A stretch of 64,000 bases of DNA from Bacteroidota bacterium (GCA_013287475.1 JABDDT010000003.1:22886-86885); one strand, 5' to 3'. Numbered from the stretch's first letter, positions 30,060-41,171 are shown. Notes: generated from the letters alone by a model not told the origin. Program-made: numbers and translations.

Positions 30060-31244
30060 ATGAAAACTTTAATACCTGCCAGGATCAAATCCATCGATCT
30101 TTTAAGGGGTCTGGTTATGATTATTATGGCTCTTGACCACACCCGTGACTATTTTAATGCGGATGCATTTATTTTTGATCCGATGGATTTGCAAAAAACA
30201 ACTGTGCTTTTGTTTTTTACCCGATGGATCACCCATTTTTGCGCGCCTATTTTTGTTTTATTAGCAGGCACATCAGCATTTATTTCAGGGCAGCGAAAAA
30301 CTAAAAAAGAATTGTCGGTATTCCTGGTTAAAAGAGGATTGTGGCTGATTTTTCTTGAACTTACCATAGTAAATTTTTCCTGGTTTTTTAATATTCATTT
30401 TACATTCATCCTCCTGGCTGTCATATGGACTCTTGGAATATGTATGATTTGTTTGGCAGGGTTAATCTTCTTTCCAAGAAAAATAATTCTTTGTATTGGT
30501 ATTATTTTAATTGCTGCCCATAACCTCCTGGATAGCACACATTTTCCTGAAAACAATTTCATGGGCTTTTTATGGGGATTCCTGCATGATCAAAAAATAT
30601 TTTCAATTGGTCATTATACTATTTTAATGGCTTATCCCATTTTGCCCTGGATTGGCGTCATGGCATTGGGATATTGTTTGGGAGAATTATTTTCAAACAA
30701 TTACGATACGGCTAAAAGAAGAAAACTGCTGCTAACGATTGGATCCTGCTCACTGATTCTGTTCGTAATCCTCAGAGGCATCAATATATATGGGAATCTG
30801 AAACCCTGGGTTGGACAGTCATCCCCGATATTCAGTTTTCTTTCCTTTATTAATGTTACAAAATACCCGCCTTCTCTTGACTACATTTTATTAACGGAAG
30901 GAGTTGCACTTATTTTTCTTTCGCTCACGGAAAATATATCTAATCGTTTCACAAGATTTATTTCCGTATATGGGCGGGTTCCCATGTTCTATTATTTACT
31001 GCATATCTACCTGATCCATATCGTTGCTCTTATGGCTGCGGTTCTTACCGGATTTCAATGGACTGATATGACTTCCTTTAACGGCTGGATCAGTTATATG
31101 CAGAATTTAAAGGGTTATGGGTTTAGCCTGGGAGTAGTTTACCTTATATGGATAACTATTGTTTTATTCCTTTATCCAATCTGCAAATGGTATGATGGAT
31201 ATAAATCCAGTCACAGGGATAAATGGTGGCTGAGTTATCTATAA
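30060..31244 (+). CDS. DUF1624/heparan-alpha-glucosaminide N-acetyltransferase-like membrane protein
   Basis: N-terminal SIDLLRGLVMIIMALDHTRDYFN and multi-TM profile typical of the family. Confidence 0.9.
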   Translation: MKTLIPARIKSIDLLRGLVMIIMALDHTRDYFNADAFIFDPMDLQKTTVLLFFTRWITHFCAPIFVLLAGTSAFISGQRKTKKELSVFLVKRGLWLIFLELTIVNFSWFFNIHFTFILLAVIWTLGICMICLAGLIFFPRKIILCIGIILIAAHNLLDSTHFPENNFMGFLWGFLHDQKIFSIGHYTILMAYPILPWIGVMALGYCLGELFSNNYDTAKRRKLLLTIGSCSLILFVILRGINIYGNLKPWVGQSSPIFSFLSFINVTKYPPSLDYILLTEGVALIFLSLTENISNRFTRFISVYGRVPMFYYLLHIYLIHIVALMAAVLTGFQWTDMTSFNGWISYMQNLKGYGFSLGVVYLIWITIVLFLYPICKWYDGYKSSHRDKWWLSYL

Positions 31245-31252
31245 AATAAGAC

Positions 31253-31804
31253 CTAGTAAAGCAGATTTTCAAATTTTTTCATTCGCCAGAACCTAATGGA
31301 ATCAATAATCAGGACCAGTCCCATTAGCATACAAAACACCCCTATTATTTTTGTTACGTCACTGGCATGATGTAAAGGCATGTATATAATTACAATAGCT
31401 GAAATACAGGAAAGAATGCCAATTATCAATATGAATGACCATCCGCTATTATTTTTTTTTGCCAACAGAGAAACGATAATTTTTATTATCCCCACCGAAA
31501 AAATACAGGCTCCGAATAGAAGTGGGTATACTATGAATGCCAGAAATGGATTAAATATGAGAATGATGCCAAACCCAAAGTCAACAATACTTTCTATCCT
31601 CATACTTTGTTTTTCCATTTTAAATGTTACATGGATGTAAGAAGAAGCCAACTGAAGAACCACGCCATTTACCAGCAGGACAGCACCAGAAAATCTTACA
31701 AGATTTACATATGCATTCAATGGATCTGCCATACAAAATATTCCAATCAAAATAAATGCTGCTCCTGCAATACCTATTAGCAAAGCCGTTTTGTCTTTTT
31801 TCAT
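31253..31804 (-). CDS. HdeD/DUF308-like membrane protein
   Basis: Six hydrophobic segments; start from MKKDKTALLIG preferred. Confidence 0.6.
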   Translation of the reverse strand: MKKDKTALLIGIAGAAFILIGIFCMADPLNAYVNLVRFSGAVLLVNGVVLQLASSYIHVTFKMEKQSMRIESIVDFGFGIILIFNPFLAFIVYPLLFGACIFSVGIIKIIVSLLAKKNNSGWSFILIIGILSCISAIVIIYMPLHHASDVTKIIGVFCMLMGLVLIIDSIRFWRMKKFENLLY

Positions 31805-31917
31805 TCCACTCTTATTTATTTTAATAAGTAACCGGTGCAAGGTAATTATTACTTCATTTTAAAGAATATTACCGCGTAAATTTTGTCATTCAACAATTCA
31901 ATAGCTTTGATTCAAAT

Positions 31918-33270
31918 TTGGATTACATGAACCGGGGCAATGTCCTTTTGATTGATGATGAAGAAAAATTGAGGCATTTATTGAAACGTATTATTGGACT
32001 GGAAGGTTTTTTAGTTTTTGAAGCGGATTCCCTGAAAGCCGGACTTAAGGTTTTGGAACGTGAATACATTCAGGTTATTCTTTGCGATGTTAAACTCCCG
32101 GATGGCAATGGCGTTGAGTTTATAGAAAAAGTAAAAGCAAAATACCCTGCAGTAGAAATTATAATGCTGACAGCATATGGTAATATTCAGGCCGGGGTGC
32201 AGTCCATAAAGAATGGTGCATTTGACTATCTCACCAAGGGAGATGACAACGAACGGATCATTCCACTGCTTGACCGGGCAATGGAGAAGATCAGGTTACA
32301 AAAACGAGTAACCCAGTTGGAACGGCAGGTCGAAAAGAAATACACCTTTGAAAATATTTTGGGTGAATCGGATTTAATTCTCTCCGCCATTGATTTGGCC
32401 AAAAAAGTTGCCCCTACTGACGCGACAGTATTATTGTTGGGAGAAACGGGAACCGGCAAAGAAGTATTTGCCCATGCTATCCATAATGGAAGCAAGCGGG
32501 CGGGCAATCCCTTCGTAGCATTGAATGTAAGTTCATTCAGCAAAGAGTTACTTGAAAGTGAATTATTCGGTCATATGGCAGGATCTTTTACCAGTGCTGT
32601 AAAAGATAAAAAAGGACTGATTGAAGAAGCGGATGGTGGAAGTTTATTCCTGGATGAGATTGGAGAAATGGCTTTTGACCTGCAGGCTAAATTATTAAGG
32701 GTATTGGAAACCAGTGAATTTATAAAAGTCGGAGATACCAAGTCAAGCAAGGTGAATGTCCGCCTGATCACAGCAACCAACCGGGATCTGCAAAAAGAAG
32801 TGGAGGAAGGAAAGTTCAGGGAAGATCTTTTTTACAGACTGAATATTTTCACGATAGAACTTCCAGCCCTGCGTGATAGGAAAAAAGATATCCCCCTGCT
32901 AGCCAATTACTTTCTTCAAATGTATTCTTCCAAGATCAATGGTCATGTAACCAGTATGAGCAAAGAGTTCTTAGACAATCTGATAAATCATGACTGGAAA
33001 GGAAATATCCGGGAGTTAAAAAATGTTATGGAGAGAGCCGTAATATTAGCCACCGGTAATGAACTTTCCATTTCCAGCCTGCCGATAGACTTCCATACTT
33101 CAAGGCAGAAGGGTCAGGCTTTATCGGCCTTTGAACTTTCAAGCATGGAAAAATTACATATACAAAGAGTATTGAATCATACCCATGGGAATAAAATGGC
33201 AGCTGCCAGGCTGTTGAATATTGGCCTTACTACCCTGTATCGCAAAATCGAAGAATATCAAATAAGCTAA
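31918..33270 (+). CDS. Sigma-54-dependent response regulator (NtrC family)
   Basis: REC domain (LIDDEEKLRHLL...CDVKLPDGNG...LTAYG), AAA+ (GETGTGKEVFAHAIH; GHMAGSFTSAVKDKKG; GGSLFLDEIGEM), Fis-type HTH. Confidence 0.95.
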   Translation: MDYMNRGNVLLIDDEEKLRHLLKRIIGLEGFLVFEADSLKAGLKVLEREYIQVILCDVKLPDGNGVEFIEKVKAKYPAVEIIMLTAYGNIQAGVQSIKNGAFDYLTKGDDNERIIPLLDRAMEKIRLQKRVTQLERQVEKKYTFENILGESDLILSAIDLAKKVAPTDATVLLLGETGTGKEVFAHAIHNGSKRAGNPFVALNVSSFSKELLESELFGHMAGSFTSAVKDKKGLIEEADGGSLFLDEIGEMAFDLQAKLLRVLETSEFIKVGDTKSSKVNVRLITATNRDLQKEVEEGKFREDLFYRLNIFTIELPALRDRKKDIPLLANYFLQMYSSKINGHVTSMSKEFLDNLINHDWKGNIRELKNVMERAVILATGNELSISSLPIDFHTSRQKGQALSAFELSSMEKLHIQRVLNHTHGNKMAAARLLNIGLTTLYRKIEEYQIS

Positions 33271-33275
33271 ATAAA

Positions 33276-33303
33276 CAGGCCAGCTGTAAAAACAGACGGC
33301 CTG
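33276..33303 (+). terminator. Putative intrinsic terminator after the sigma-54 regulator
   Basis: caggccagctgtaaaaacagacggcctg followed by attttaatt. Confidence 0.65.
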
Positions 33304-33520
33304 ATTTTAATTAATAAGCAAAGGTAAAAACCATGCTACTATTAATTACTCAATAACTACCAATCTTAACGATTGCTTTTTCACCTGGTTTATATCAAAG
33401 GACATGCCTTTTGGAACATTATTTTCAGGAGGCTTCTGAAAACTCAGTACCATAACAGGTTCCAGGATTTCTTCAAGTAAAATTTCTAAAAATACCGCTG
33501 CCCGTAAATAATTACACCCA

Positions 33521-33554
33521 TTTCATTTTGAAAATTGACCACCCCAAAATGAAA
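33521..33554. promoter_or_regulatory. Inverted-repeat operator/enhancer candidate, copy 1 (upstream of kdp)
   Basis: tttcattttg-N14-caaaatgaaa; near-identical copy upstream of kup at 41139-41171. Confidence 0.65.
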
Positions 33555-33653
33555 AAAATTCTTTTATCCCAAATCAATTCTCTTATTCATATAATTGTTA
33601 TAAGTCCTTATCCGTCCTGTCTTTCCGCGGATACTTTCATTCACCGACGTTAT

Positions 33654-33670
33654 TAGGCATCCCATTTGAA
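33654..33670 (+). promoter_or_regulatory. Sigma-54-like -24/-12 element upstream of kdp
   Basis: taGGcatcccattTGAa; GG-N10-GA geometry, shares GGCATNNCATTTG with the kup element. Confidence 0.5.
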
Positions 33671-33707
33671 ATCCCTTAGAAACATTATTCGATCAAAATC
33701 AGATATC

Positions 33708-33794
33708 ATGGTATTAACAATCATTTTAATCGTTGCAATCCTGATCTGTTTTGCACTATTTTTTAAATCAATCGACTTCTTCGACAAAATTTAA
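33708..33794 (+). CDS. 28-aa single-pass membrane microprotein preceding kdpF
   Basis: Hand translation MVLTIILIVAILICFALFFKSIDFFDKI*; below ORF-track cutoff. Confidence 0.6.
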   Translation: MVLTIILIVAILICFALFFKSIDFFDKI

Positions 33795-33799
33795 TCACT

Positions 33800-33877
33800 A
33801 TGACGATTCTATTCATTTTATCGATCCTGGTTTTTATGTACTTGTGTTATGTACTGATCAAACCTGAAAAATTTTAA
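33800..33877 (+). CDS. kdpF: Potassium-transporting ATPase subunit KdpF
   Basis: Hand translation MTILFILSILVFMYLCYVLIKPEKF*; characteristic PEKF tail and position before kdpA. Confidence 0.85.
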   Translation: MTILFILSILVFMYLCYVLIKPEKF

Positions 33878-33897
33878 CTATTAAAATCTAATTCAAA

Positions 33898-35598
33898 ATG
33901 AACACTGAAATCATCGGGGTGATCGTCATGTTTTTGGCTACGGTACTTTTGGCCATTCCCCTGGGTCGTTATATGAGCAAAGTTTATGAAGGGCAGAAGA
34001 CCTGGCTTGATCCGGTACTGGCACCTATAGATAAATTATTTTTCAAGGCCGGGGGCATTCATCCGGAAAAAGAAATGAACTGGAAGCAGCATCTGCTTGC
34101 TTTACTAACAATCAATTTTGTCTGGGCTTTATTCTCCATGTTTGTTCTGATGAACATGGGCTGGCTTCCGCTGAATCCGGATGGAAATCCTTCCATGTCT
34201 GCCGACCTGGCATTCAATACAACCATCAGTTTTATATCGAATACAAACATCCAGCATTATTCAGGAGAGACAGCCGTTTCTTATCTGGGACAACTTGTTC
34301 TGATGTTATTTCAGTTTATCAGCGCCGCTGCTGGAATCGCGGCCTGCATTGTTGTCTTTATAGCCATGAAAGAAAGAACTACTGAAAAACTAGGGAATTT
34401 TTATAACTACTTTATTAAGACCTGCACAAGAGTTTTACTTCCTCTGTCTGTCGTTGTAGCGGTAATACTTTTGTTTAACGGAATGCCAATGACTTTCAAG
34501 GGAAAGGATCATTTTATTTCCGTTCAGGGTGATACTGTTCAGGTAAGCAGAGGTCCTGTTGCTGCAATGATCGCTATCAAACAATTGGGTACCAATGGCG
34601 GTGGATTTTTTGGTGCTAATTCTGCGCAGCCGATGGAAAACCCAAATTATTTTACCAATATGGTAGAGAATGTTTCTATCATACTTATCCCGATCACACT
34701 TGTATTTACCCTGGGGAATATGCTTAAGCGTAAAAGATTGTCCTGGGTGATCTTCGGCGTGATGACAGTTGGTTTTTTGATTTATGTTATCCCTTCAATT
34801 TATCTGGAAATGAAAGGAAACCCTTCCATCGGCCACCTGGGTATCAGTCAGCCTTTGGGAAATATGGAAGGAAAAGAAGTGAGGTTCGGACCCGCCGCTT
34901 CAGCTTATTGGGGTATCACTACCACCGTAACTTCTAACGGATCGGTGAATTCCATGCACGACAGCTTCACTCCGGTTACAGGAATGTTCACCATGTTGGG
35001 AATGATGGTAAATAATTTTTACGGAGGTGTTGGAGTAGGCTTTCTCAATTTTTACATATATATCATCATAGCGGTATTTATATCAGGACTGATGGTGGGA
35101 CGCACACCCGAATTACTGGGCAAAAAAATTGAAGCCAAGGAGATGAAAATTGCAACCATTGTTGCCTTATTGCACACCTTTCTGATACTTTCATTTACGG
35201 CTCTCGCTGCTCATTTATTTGCAAATAATCCCACTGCATATGCAGCTTGGCTGAATAATCCGGGAAGCCATGGTTTCTCTGAAATGTTGTATGAATACTC
35301 ATCCGCCTCTGCAAATAATGGTTCTGAGTTTGCGGGACTTAGTGCTAATACCCCCTTCTGGAATATTACAGATGGGCTTGTCATGTTACTATCACGATAC
35401 CTGCCCATCATCGGACCTCTCGCCATTGCAGGTATCCTGGCAAAAAAGAAGTTTGTACCTGAAAGCGCCGGTACTTTAAAAACTGACACGGGAACTTTTG
35501 GAATCATGGTGTTTGCAGTCATTGCAATTATTGCCGCACTTTCATTTTTTCCCGCCTTAACACTCGGGCCAATTGCCGAATTTTTCGCATCGAAATAA
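33898..35598 (+). CDS. kdpA: Potassium-transporting ATPase subunit KdpA
   Basis: Selectivity-filter-type segments ([32 protein letters not shown]); operon order. Confidence 0.97.
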   Translation: MNTEIIGVIVMFLATVLLAIPLGRYMSKVYEGQKTWLDPVLAPIDKLFFKAGGIHPEKEMNWKQHLLALLTINFVWALFSMFVLMNMGWLPLNPDGNPSMSADLAFNTTISFISNTNIQHYSGETAVSYLGQLVLMLFQFISAAAGIAACIVVFIAMKERTTEKLGNFYNYFIKTCTRVLLPLSVVVAVILLFNGMPMTFKGKDHFISVQGDTVQVSRGPVAAMIAIKQLGTNGGGFFGANSAQPMENPNYFTNMVENVSIILIPITLVFTLGNMLKRKRLSWVIFGVMTVGFLIYVIPSIYLEMKGNPSIGHLGISQPLGNMEGKEVRFGPAASAYWGITTTVTSNGSVNSMHDSFTPVTGMFTMLGMMVNNFYGGVGVGFLNFYIYIIIAVFISGLMVGRTPELLGKKIEAKEMKIATIVALLHTFLILSFTALAAHLFANNPTAYAAWLNNPGSHGFSEMLYEYSSASANNGSEFAGLSANTPFWNITDGLVMLLSRYLPIIGPLAIAGILAKKKFVPESAGTLKTDTGTFGIMVFAVIAIIAALSFFPALTLGPIAEFFASK

Positions 35599-35609
35599 AA
35601 ACAATCACA

Positions 35610-37655
35610 ATGAAACGAAATAGAGATAATAAATTATTTGAACCGGCACTGGTTAAAGAGGCTCTGCAGCAGTCCTTTATTAAACTGGATCCACGCATGA
35701 TGGTTCATAATCCTGTAATGTTTACGGTTGAAATCGGGACAGTAGTTATGATGGCTGTTTGTATCTGGATCATCACCGGAAATAAATCGCAGGGAAGTCT
35801 TGCATATAATCTGATCGTGTTTATTGTTTTATTGTTTACCCTGTTATTTGCAAATTTTGCTGAAGCTATCGCTGAAGCAAGAGGGAAGGCTCAGGCTGAC
35901 AGTTTACGCAAGACCCGCGAGGATACACCCGCAAAAAAAGTATTTCCAGTTGGAGAAATTTTTGTTGATGAAATAAAAGTAGTGCCCTCCTCGCAGTTAA
36001 GGAAAGGAGATATTTTTATTTGTGAAACGGGTGATATCATTCCTATGGATGGAGAGATCATTGAAGGAATAGCAACCATCGACGAATCCGCTATTACGGG
36101 AGAAAGTGCTCCGGTGATCAGAGAATCCGGAGGAGATAAATCCAGTGTAACCGGAGGAACAAAAGTATTAAGCGATAAGATAAAAGTCCGGGTAACTACA
36201 GACCCCGGTGAAAGTTTTCTGGATAAAATGATTGCTCTGGTGGAAGGTGCTTCCCGTCAGAAGACACCCAATGAAATAGCTTTGACAATACTTCTTGCAG
36301 GTTTCACACTGATCTTCGTGATAGTTTGTGTTACATTGAAACCATTTGGAGATTATGCAAATACACCTATTACCATCGCAGCATTTATTTCTTTATTTGT
36401 CTGTCTTATACCGACAACGATCGGAGGTTTACTCAGTGCAATCGGAATTGCAGGAATGGACCGTGCACTTCGGGCGAATGTAATTACTAAAAGCGGTAAG
36501 GCTGTAGAAACAGCAGGTGATCTGGATACATTATTGTTGGATAAGACCGGAACAATCACCATCGGGAATCGGAAAGCCACTCATTTTTGGCCGGCAAATG
36601 GTATAGACGAAAAAGCATTTATAGAAGCTTGTTCTCTCGCTTCCATTGCCGACGAAACTCCCGAAGGAAAATCTATTGTGGAACTGGCTGGCATAAATCC
36701 GAATACATTCAGCAGTAATGGTGCAAGGTTTATTGAATTTACTGCTGAGACGCGGAGCAGCGGAATTGATCTTTCAAATGGATTAAAAATTCGTAAAGGC
36801 GCCTATGATGCTATCAGGCACATAGTGGATAAAGCCGGAAATCGTATTCCCGTCGAAACAACGGAAAGAGTAAAAATTATTTCAAACAATGGAGGTACAC
36901 CATTGGTCGTGAGTCAAAATGAAAAAGCAGTTGGCGTGATAGAGCTCCAGGATATTATCAAACCGGGCATATCTGAAAGATTTATCCGCTTGCGAAAAAT
37001 GGGCGTAAAGACAGTAATGGTAACAGGCGACAACCCCTTAACAGCAAAATTTATTGCCGACAAAGCAGGGGTAGATGATTTTATTGCAGAAGCAAAGCCA
37101 GAAGACAAAATGAATTATATTAAAAAAGAACAGCAGGGGGGTAAACTCGTTGCCATGATGGGTGATGGTACCAACGACGCGCCTGCTCTTGCACAGGCGG
37201 ATGTAGGTGTTGCCATGAACAGCGGAACGCAGGCTGCCAAAGAAGCCGGCAATATGGTAGACCTGGATAATGATCCGACCAAACTGATCGAGATCGTGGA
37301 GATAGGAAAACAATTGCTGATGACGAGAGGAACGCTGACAACTTTTTCAATTGCCAATGATGTGGCTAAATATTTCGCCATTGTTCCGGCATTATTCATC
37401 GTTTCTATCCCTGCATTACAGGCGCTCAATATTATGCATCTGCACAGCCCGGAAAGTGCGATCCTTTCGGCCGTTATTTTTAATGCGATCATCATACCAT
37501 TGCTAATACCACTGGCTCTCAGAGGTGTCGCTTACAGACCGATTGGCGCCAGCGCTTTACTCAGGAGAAATCTTCTGATTTATGGGTTCGGAGGTATACT
37601 GCTTCCTTTTATTGGTATTAAATTAATTGACCTTATAGTATCCGCCTGGTTTTAA
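35610..37655 (+). CDS. kdpB: Potassium-transporting ATPase ATP-binding subunit KdpB
   Basis: P-type ATPase motifs [36 protein letters not shown]. Confidence 0.98.
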   Translation: MKRNRDNKLFEPALVKEALQQSFIKLDPRMMVHNPVMFTVEIGTVVMMAVCIWIITGNKSQGSLAYNLIVFIVLLFTLLFANFAEAIAEARGKAQADSLRKTREDTPAKKVFPVGEIFVDEIKVVPSSQLRKGDIFICETGDIIPMDGEIIEGIATIDESAITGESAPVIRESGGDKSSVTGGTKVLSDKIKVRVTTDPGESFLDKMIALVEGASRQKTPNEIALTILLAGFTLIFVIVCVTLKPFGDYANTPITIAAFISLFVCLIPTTIGGLLSAIGIAGMDRALRANVITKSGKAVETAGDLDTLLLDKTGTITIGNRKATHFWPANGIDEKAFIEACSLASIADETPEGKSIVELAGINPNTFSSNGARFIEFTAETRSSGIDLSNGLKIRKGAYDAIRHIVDKAGNRIPVETTERVKIISNNGGTPLVVSQNEKAVGVIELQDIIKPGISERFIRLRKMGVKTVMVTGDNPLTAKFIADKAGVDDFIAEAKPEDKMNYIKKEQQGGKLVAMMGDGTNDAPALAQADVGVAMNSGTQAAKEAGNMVDLDNDPTKLIEIVEIGKQLLMTRGTLTTFSIANDVAKYFAIVPALFIVSIPALQALNIMHLHSPESAILSAVIFNAIIIPLLIPLALRGVAYRPIGASALLRRNLLIYGFGGILLPFIGIKLIDLIVSAWF

Positions 37656-37666
37656 AAATTATCATC

Positions 37667-38236
37667 ATGAAACAACATATTATTCCTGCCTTGAGACTGA
37701 CGTTGGTTTGCCTATTGTTTTTCTGTGGCCTATATACTTTGCTTATCCTGGGTATTGCCCAGGCCAGCCCGGGAAAAGGTGAAGGAGAAACTATTTTGGC
37801 AAATGGCAAGGTGGTAGGCTATGCACTCGAAGGCCAGAATTTCAGTAACGATCAATATTTCTGGAGCAGGCCTTCTGCAGTAAGTTATAATGCAGCCGGC
37901 AGTGGTGGCAGTAATAAAGGCCCTGCCAATCCTGACTATTTAAAAGATGTAACTTCAAGAATAGATAGTTTCCTTGTCCATAATAAATCGGTTAGTAAGA
38001 ATGATATCCCTTCAGAACTTGTGACTGCTTCAGGCAGTGGGTTAGATCCCGATATTTCCCGAAAAGCGGCTTATGTTCAGATAGCCCGAATAGCAAAACT
38101 GCGGGGAATGACGGAAGATGCTCTAAAAGTTATCGTCGATCAACATATAGATCATCCGTTATTGGGCTTCTTGGGAACTGAAAAAATAAATGTACTTAAA
38201 TTAAATATTGACCTTGACAAGACGACCTTAAAATGA
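37667..38236 (+). CDS. kdpC: Potassium-transporting ATPase subunit KdpC
   Basis: FSNDQYFWSRPSA...GSGGSNKGPANPDYL; SGLDPDIS. Confidence 0.97.
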   Translation: MKQHIIPALRLTLVCLLFFCGLYTLLILGIAQASPGKGEGETILANGKVVGYALEGQNFSNDQYFWSRPSAVSYNAAGSGGSNKGPANPDYLKDVTSRIDSFLVHNKSVSKNDIPSELVTASGSGLDPDISRKAAYVQIARIAKLRGMTEDALKVIVDQHIDHPLLGFLGTEKINVLKLNIDLDKTTLK

Positions 38237-39384
38237 CAAGTGGTCTTTCAATAGAAGTTATGCCTGAACAGGAAAATAGCGCTGACCAGTTTTTAAATCT
38301 AATTCGCCAGTCCAGAAAGGGAAAATTTAAAATCTATATCGGTATGAGTGCCGGCGTTGGTAAAACTTACCGCATGTTACAGGAATCCCATACGCTTCTT
38401 AAGAACGGAGTAGATTTGAAAATCGGTTATATCGAAACCCATAACCGGAAAGAAACCCAGCAATTGATGGAAGGGCTCCCGGAGATACCAAGAAGAAAAT
38501 TATTCTATAAAGGAAAATCTTTGGAGGAAATGGATCTTCAGGCCATCCTGAATCTGCATCCTGAAGTGGTAGTAATTGATGAACTGGCACATACCAATAT
38601 CGAAGGCAGCAAAAATGAAAAACGCTGGCAGGATGTAATGGAAGTTCTGGATGTCGGAATTAATGTAATTTCTGCTGTTAACATTCAGCATATTGAAAGT
38701 CTAAGCAAGGAGATAAAAGGGATAACCGGAATTGAGGTAGCGGAAAGAATACCGGATAGCGTATTAAAGGCAGCGGATGAGGTGGTAAATATTGACCTGA
38801 CGGCAGATGAACTGGTCGCCCGACTCAGGGAAGGAAAAATCTACACCCAGGATAAAATTGAAACGGCTATGCGGAATTTCTTTCAACCGGAGAAAATTCT
38901 GCAACTGAGAGAACTGGCTTTAAAGGAAGTTGCTTCACAGGTGGAAAGGAAAATAGAAACCGAACTTCCCCGGGGGTCTCACCTGAAGCCGGAGAACTTT
39001 TTAACCTGTATCAGCAGCAATCATGAAACAGCCAATAAACTGATCCGGAAAACAGCAAGACTGGCCACTTATTATCATTCCAAATGGTATGTACTTTATG
39101 TGCAAACCTCCAAAGAAGATGGAGATAAAATAGGTCTTGCTGCCCAAAGACACCTGATCAATAATTTCAAACTGGCAACAGAGCTGGGCGCCGAATTAAT
39201 CCGTGTTAAACAAAACAATGTCGCAAATGCCATAATTAAGACGGCCGAAGAAAAAGCTATAACCACTGTTTGCATTGGCAAACCCCATCTCAGCTTATTT
39301 AAAATTATTATGAATACAGCCATATTTAATCACCTGCTGACAAAACTATCTGCAGCAAATATTGATGTAGTTATACTTTCATAA
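38233..39384 (+). CDS. KdpD-type N-terminal sensor protein (KdpD plus USP domains only, no kinase domain)
   Basis: GMSAGVGKTYRMLQESH, VVVIDELAHTN, R-rich KdpD motif; ends after the universal-stress-like domain. Confidence 0.92.
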   Translation: MTSGLSIEVMPEQENSADQFLNLIRQSRKGKFKIYIGMSAGVGKTYRMLQESHTLLKNGVDLKIGYIETHNRKETQQLMEGLPEIPRRKLFYKGKSLEEMDLQAILNLHPEVVVIDELAHTNIEGSKNEKRWQDVMEVLDVGINVISAVNIQHIESLSKEIKGITGIEVAERIPDSVLKAADEVVNIDLTADELVARLREGKIYTQDKIETAMRNFFQPEKILQLRELALKEVASQVERKIETELPRGSHLKPENFLTCISSNHETANKLIRKTARLATYYHSKWYVLYVQTSKEDGDKIGLAAQRHLINNFKLATELGAELIRVKQNNVANAIIKTAEEKAITTVCIGKPHLSLFKIIMNTAIFNHLLTKLSAANIDVVILS

Positions 39385-39391
39385 AAGTTCT

Positions 39392-41113
39392 ATGCGATTA
39401 AAAACTAAATTATCCTTAAGTCTTATATTTCTGTTTATAGTGATCCTGCTATTTGGAATACTGGGGATAGTCAACATCAATATATTGAGCAGGGAATTCA
39501 ACCAGGTTTTGAAAAGCAATCATGAATCCATCGTGTACAGTAATAATATGCTGAAAGCGTTGGATAAAGTGAAAATTCAAAAGGATGCTATCTCAATATT
39601 TGAAGATAACCTGGTTAAGCAGGAAGGTAATATTACTGAGATAGGTGAGAAGGAAGCCACACAGGAACTGCGAAAAAACTTCAATGAACTAAAAGCGAAT
39701 CCTGCAGATTCAACCAATTATCCGGAAATAAGAGCATCCCTCAGCCAGATTCTCGATTTGAATGAAATGGCTGTACTGCGCAAATATAACCTGGCACAGC
39801 GAACAGCCGATACTGCCAAACTATGGCTTACGATTATATTCACTATACTCACACTCATTTCATTTACTTTTATCTTTAATCTTCCGGGCATTATTTCCAA
39901 TCCAATTAAAAAATTATCGGAAGGGATTAAAGCGATAGCCGATAAAAATTATTCGAAGCGCATCGTTATCCAGCGGGAAGATGAATTCGGTGAACTGGCA
40001 AATTCATTTAATGATATGGCAGCCAGGCTAGACGAATATGAACATAGTAACCTTTCACAAATTAAATTTGAAAAGAGCCGGATTGAAACCATTATCAACC
40101 AGATGCGTGATGGCATCATTGGTTTCGATAATAAAAGAAATATATTATTCTTTAACGCAGTAGCTGAAAAACTTCTGGGCATCAAAGAATCTTCAATCAT
40201 CGGGAAATATGCACCCGATTTGGCCCTCACCAATGATCTTATGCGTACGCTGCTGAAAGAAAATACCGATAAACAGGAATTAAAAATATTCGCTGATAAT
40301 AAAGAAAGTTATTTTAGTAAGGATGTTTTAAATGTTACGAGTAATAATATCGTAATCGGACAAGTTATTGTTCTCCGAAATATTACTCCCTTCCATGAAT
40401 TGAGTGAAGCTAAAACCAATTTTATTGCTACCATTTCCCATGAACTCAAAACCCCGATTTCCTCAATAAAATTGAGCGCTCAGTTGCTCAATGATGGCCG
40501 GGTCGGAAAGATCAATGATGACCAGAAGGAATTGTTGGATAGTATTGAGGATGATAGCGAACGATTACTCAAGATTACAGGAGAGCTTTTAAACATGACA
40601 CAACTGGAGACTGGAAAAATTCAATTGAAAGTCATATCTACTTCACCCAAACTTATAGTTGATCAGGCATTGCAGGCTGTACAATTCCAGGCGAATCAAC
40701 GCAACATAATACTGAATCTGAAATTGGATCCAATACTTCCCAATATCCAGGCTGATGCAGAAAAAAGTACCTGGGTGCTGATCAATTTTCTGACCAATGC
40801 AATAAAATTTTCATCAGAAAAAAATGTAATTGATATTTCGGTAAGTAAAAAGGAAGATACCGTAGCATTTACCGTGCTGGATCATGGCAAGGGTATTGAT
40901 GAAAGATATTTGCCTAAAATATTTGACCGGTATTTTAAAGTGCCCGGTACACATGAACGGGATGGCAGTGGCCTCGGCCTTGCTATTTCAAAAGAATTTA
41001 TTGAGGCACAGGAGGGCAAAATATGGGTTCAAAGTGAAGTTGGAACAGGCAGCACTTTTGGTTTCAGCCTTAAGATAGCTGAAGACAATCATTCGAAAGC
41101 TGCTCTGAACTAA
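39392..41113 (+). CDS. Sensor histidine kinase (HAMP, PAS, HisKA, HATPase)
   Basis: HAMP-like NPIKKLSEGIKAIADKNYSKR, phosphoacceptor ISHELKTPISSIKLSAQLL, GSGLGLAISKEFIEAQEGKIWVQSE. Confidence 0.95.
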   Translation: MRLKTKLSLSLIFLFIVILLFGILGIVNINILSREFNQVLKSNHESIVYSNNMLKALDKVKIQKDAISIFEDNLVKQEGNITEIGEKEATQELRKNFNELKANPADSTNYPEIRASLSQILDLNEMAVLRKYNLAQRTADTAKLWLTIIFTILTLISFTFIFNLPGIISNPIKKLSEGIKAIADKNYSKRIVIQREDEFGELANSFNDMAARLDEYEHSNLSQIKFEKSRIETIINQMRDGIIGFDNKRNILFFNAVAEKLLGIKESSIIGKYAPDLALTNDLMRTLLKENTDKQELKIFADNKESYFSKDVLNVTSNNIVIGQVIVLRNITPFHELSEAKTNFIATISHELKTPISSIKLSAQLLNDGRVGKINDDQKELLDSIEDDSERLLKITGELLNMTQLETGKIQLKVISTSPKLIVDQALQAVQFQANQRNIILNLKLDPILPNIQADAEKSTWVLINFLTNAIKFSSEKNVIDISVSKKEDTVAFTVLDHGKGIDERYLPKIFDRYFKVPGTHERDGSGLGLAISKEFIEAQEGKIWVQSEVGTGSTFGFSLKIAEDNHSKAALN

Positions 41114-41138
41114 ATATGTTCTAAATAAGTACCCGGTT

Positions 41139-41171
41139 TTTCATTTTGAAAAATACCACACCAAAATGAAA
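41139..41171. promoter_or_regulatory. Inverted-repeat operator/enhancer candidate, copy 2 (upstream of kup)
   Basis: tttcattttg-N13-caaaatgaaa, same arms as 33521-33554. Confidence 0.65.

Noticed and set aside
29933-30136. 67-aa ORF overlapping the start of the DUF1624-like gene
   Set aside because: Overlaps a clear gene and lacks any motif.
33303-33707. Possible riboswitch in the long region upstream of kdp
   Set aside because: No recognisable riboswitch structure; the region is better explained by the inverted repeat and the promoter-like element.
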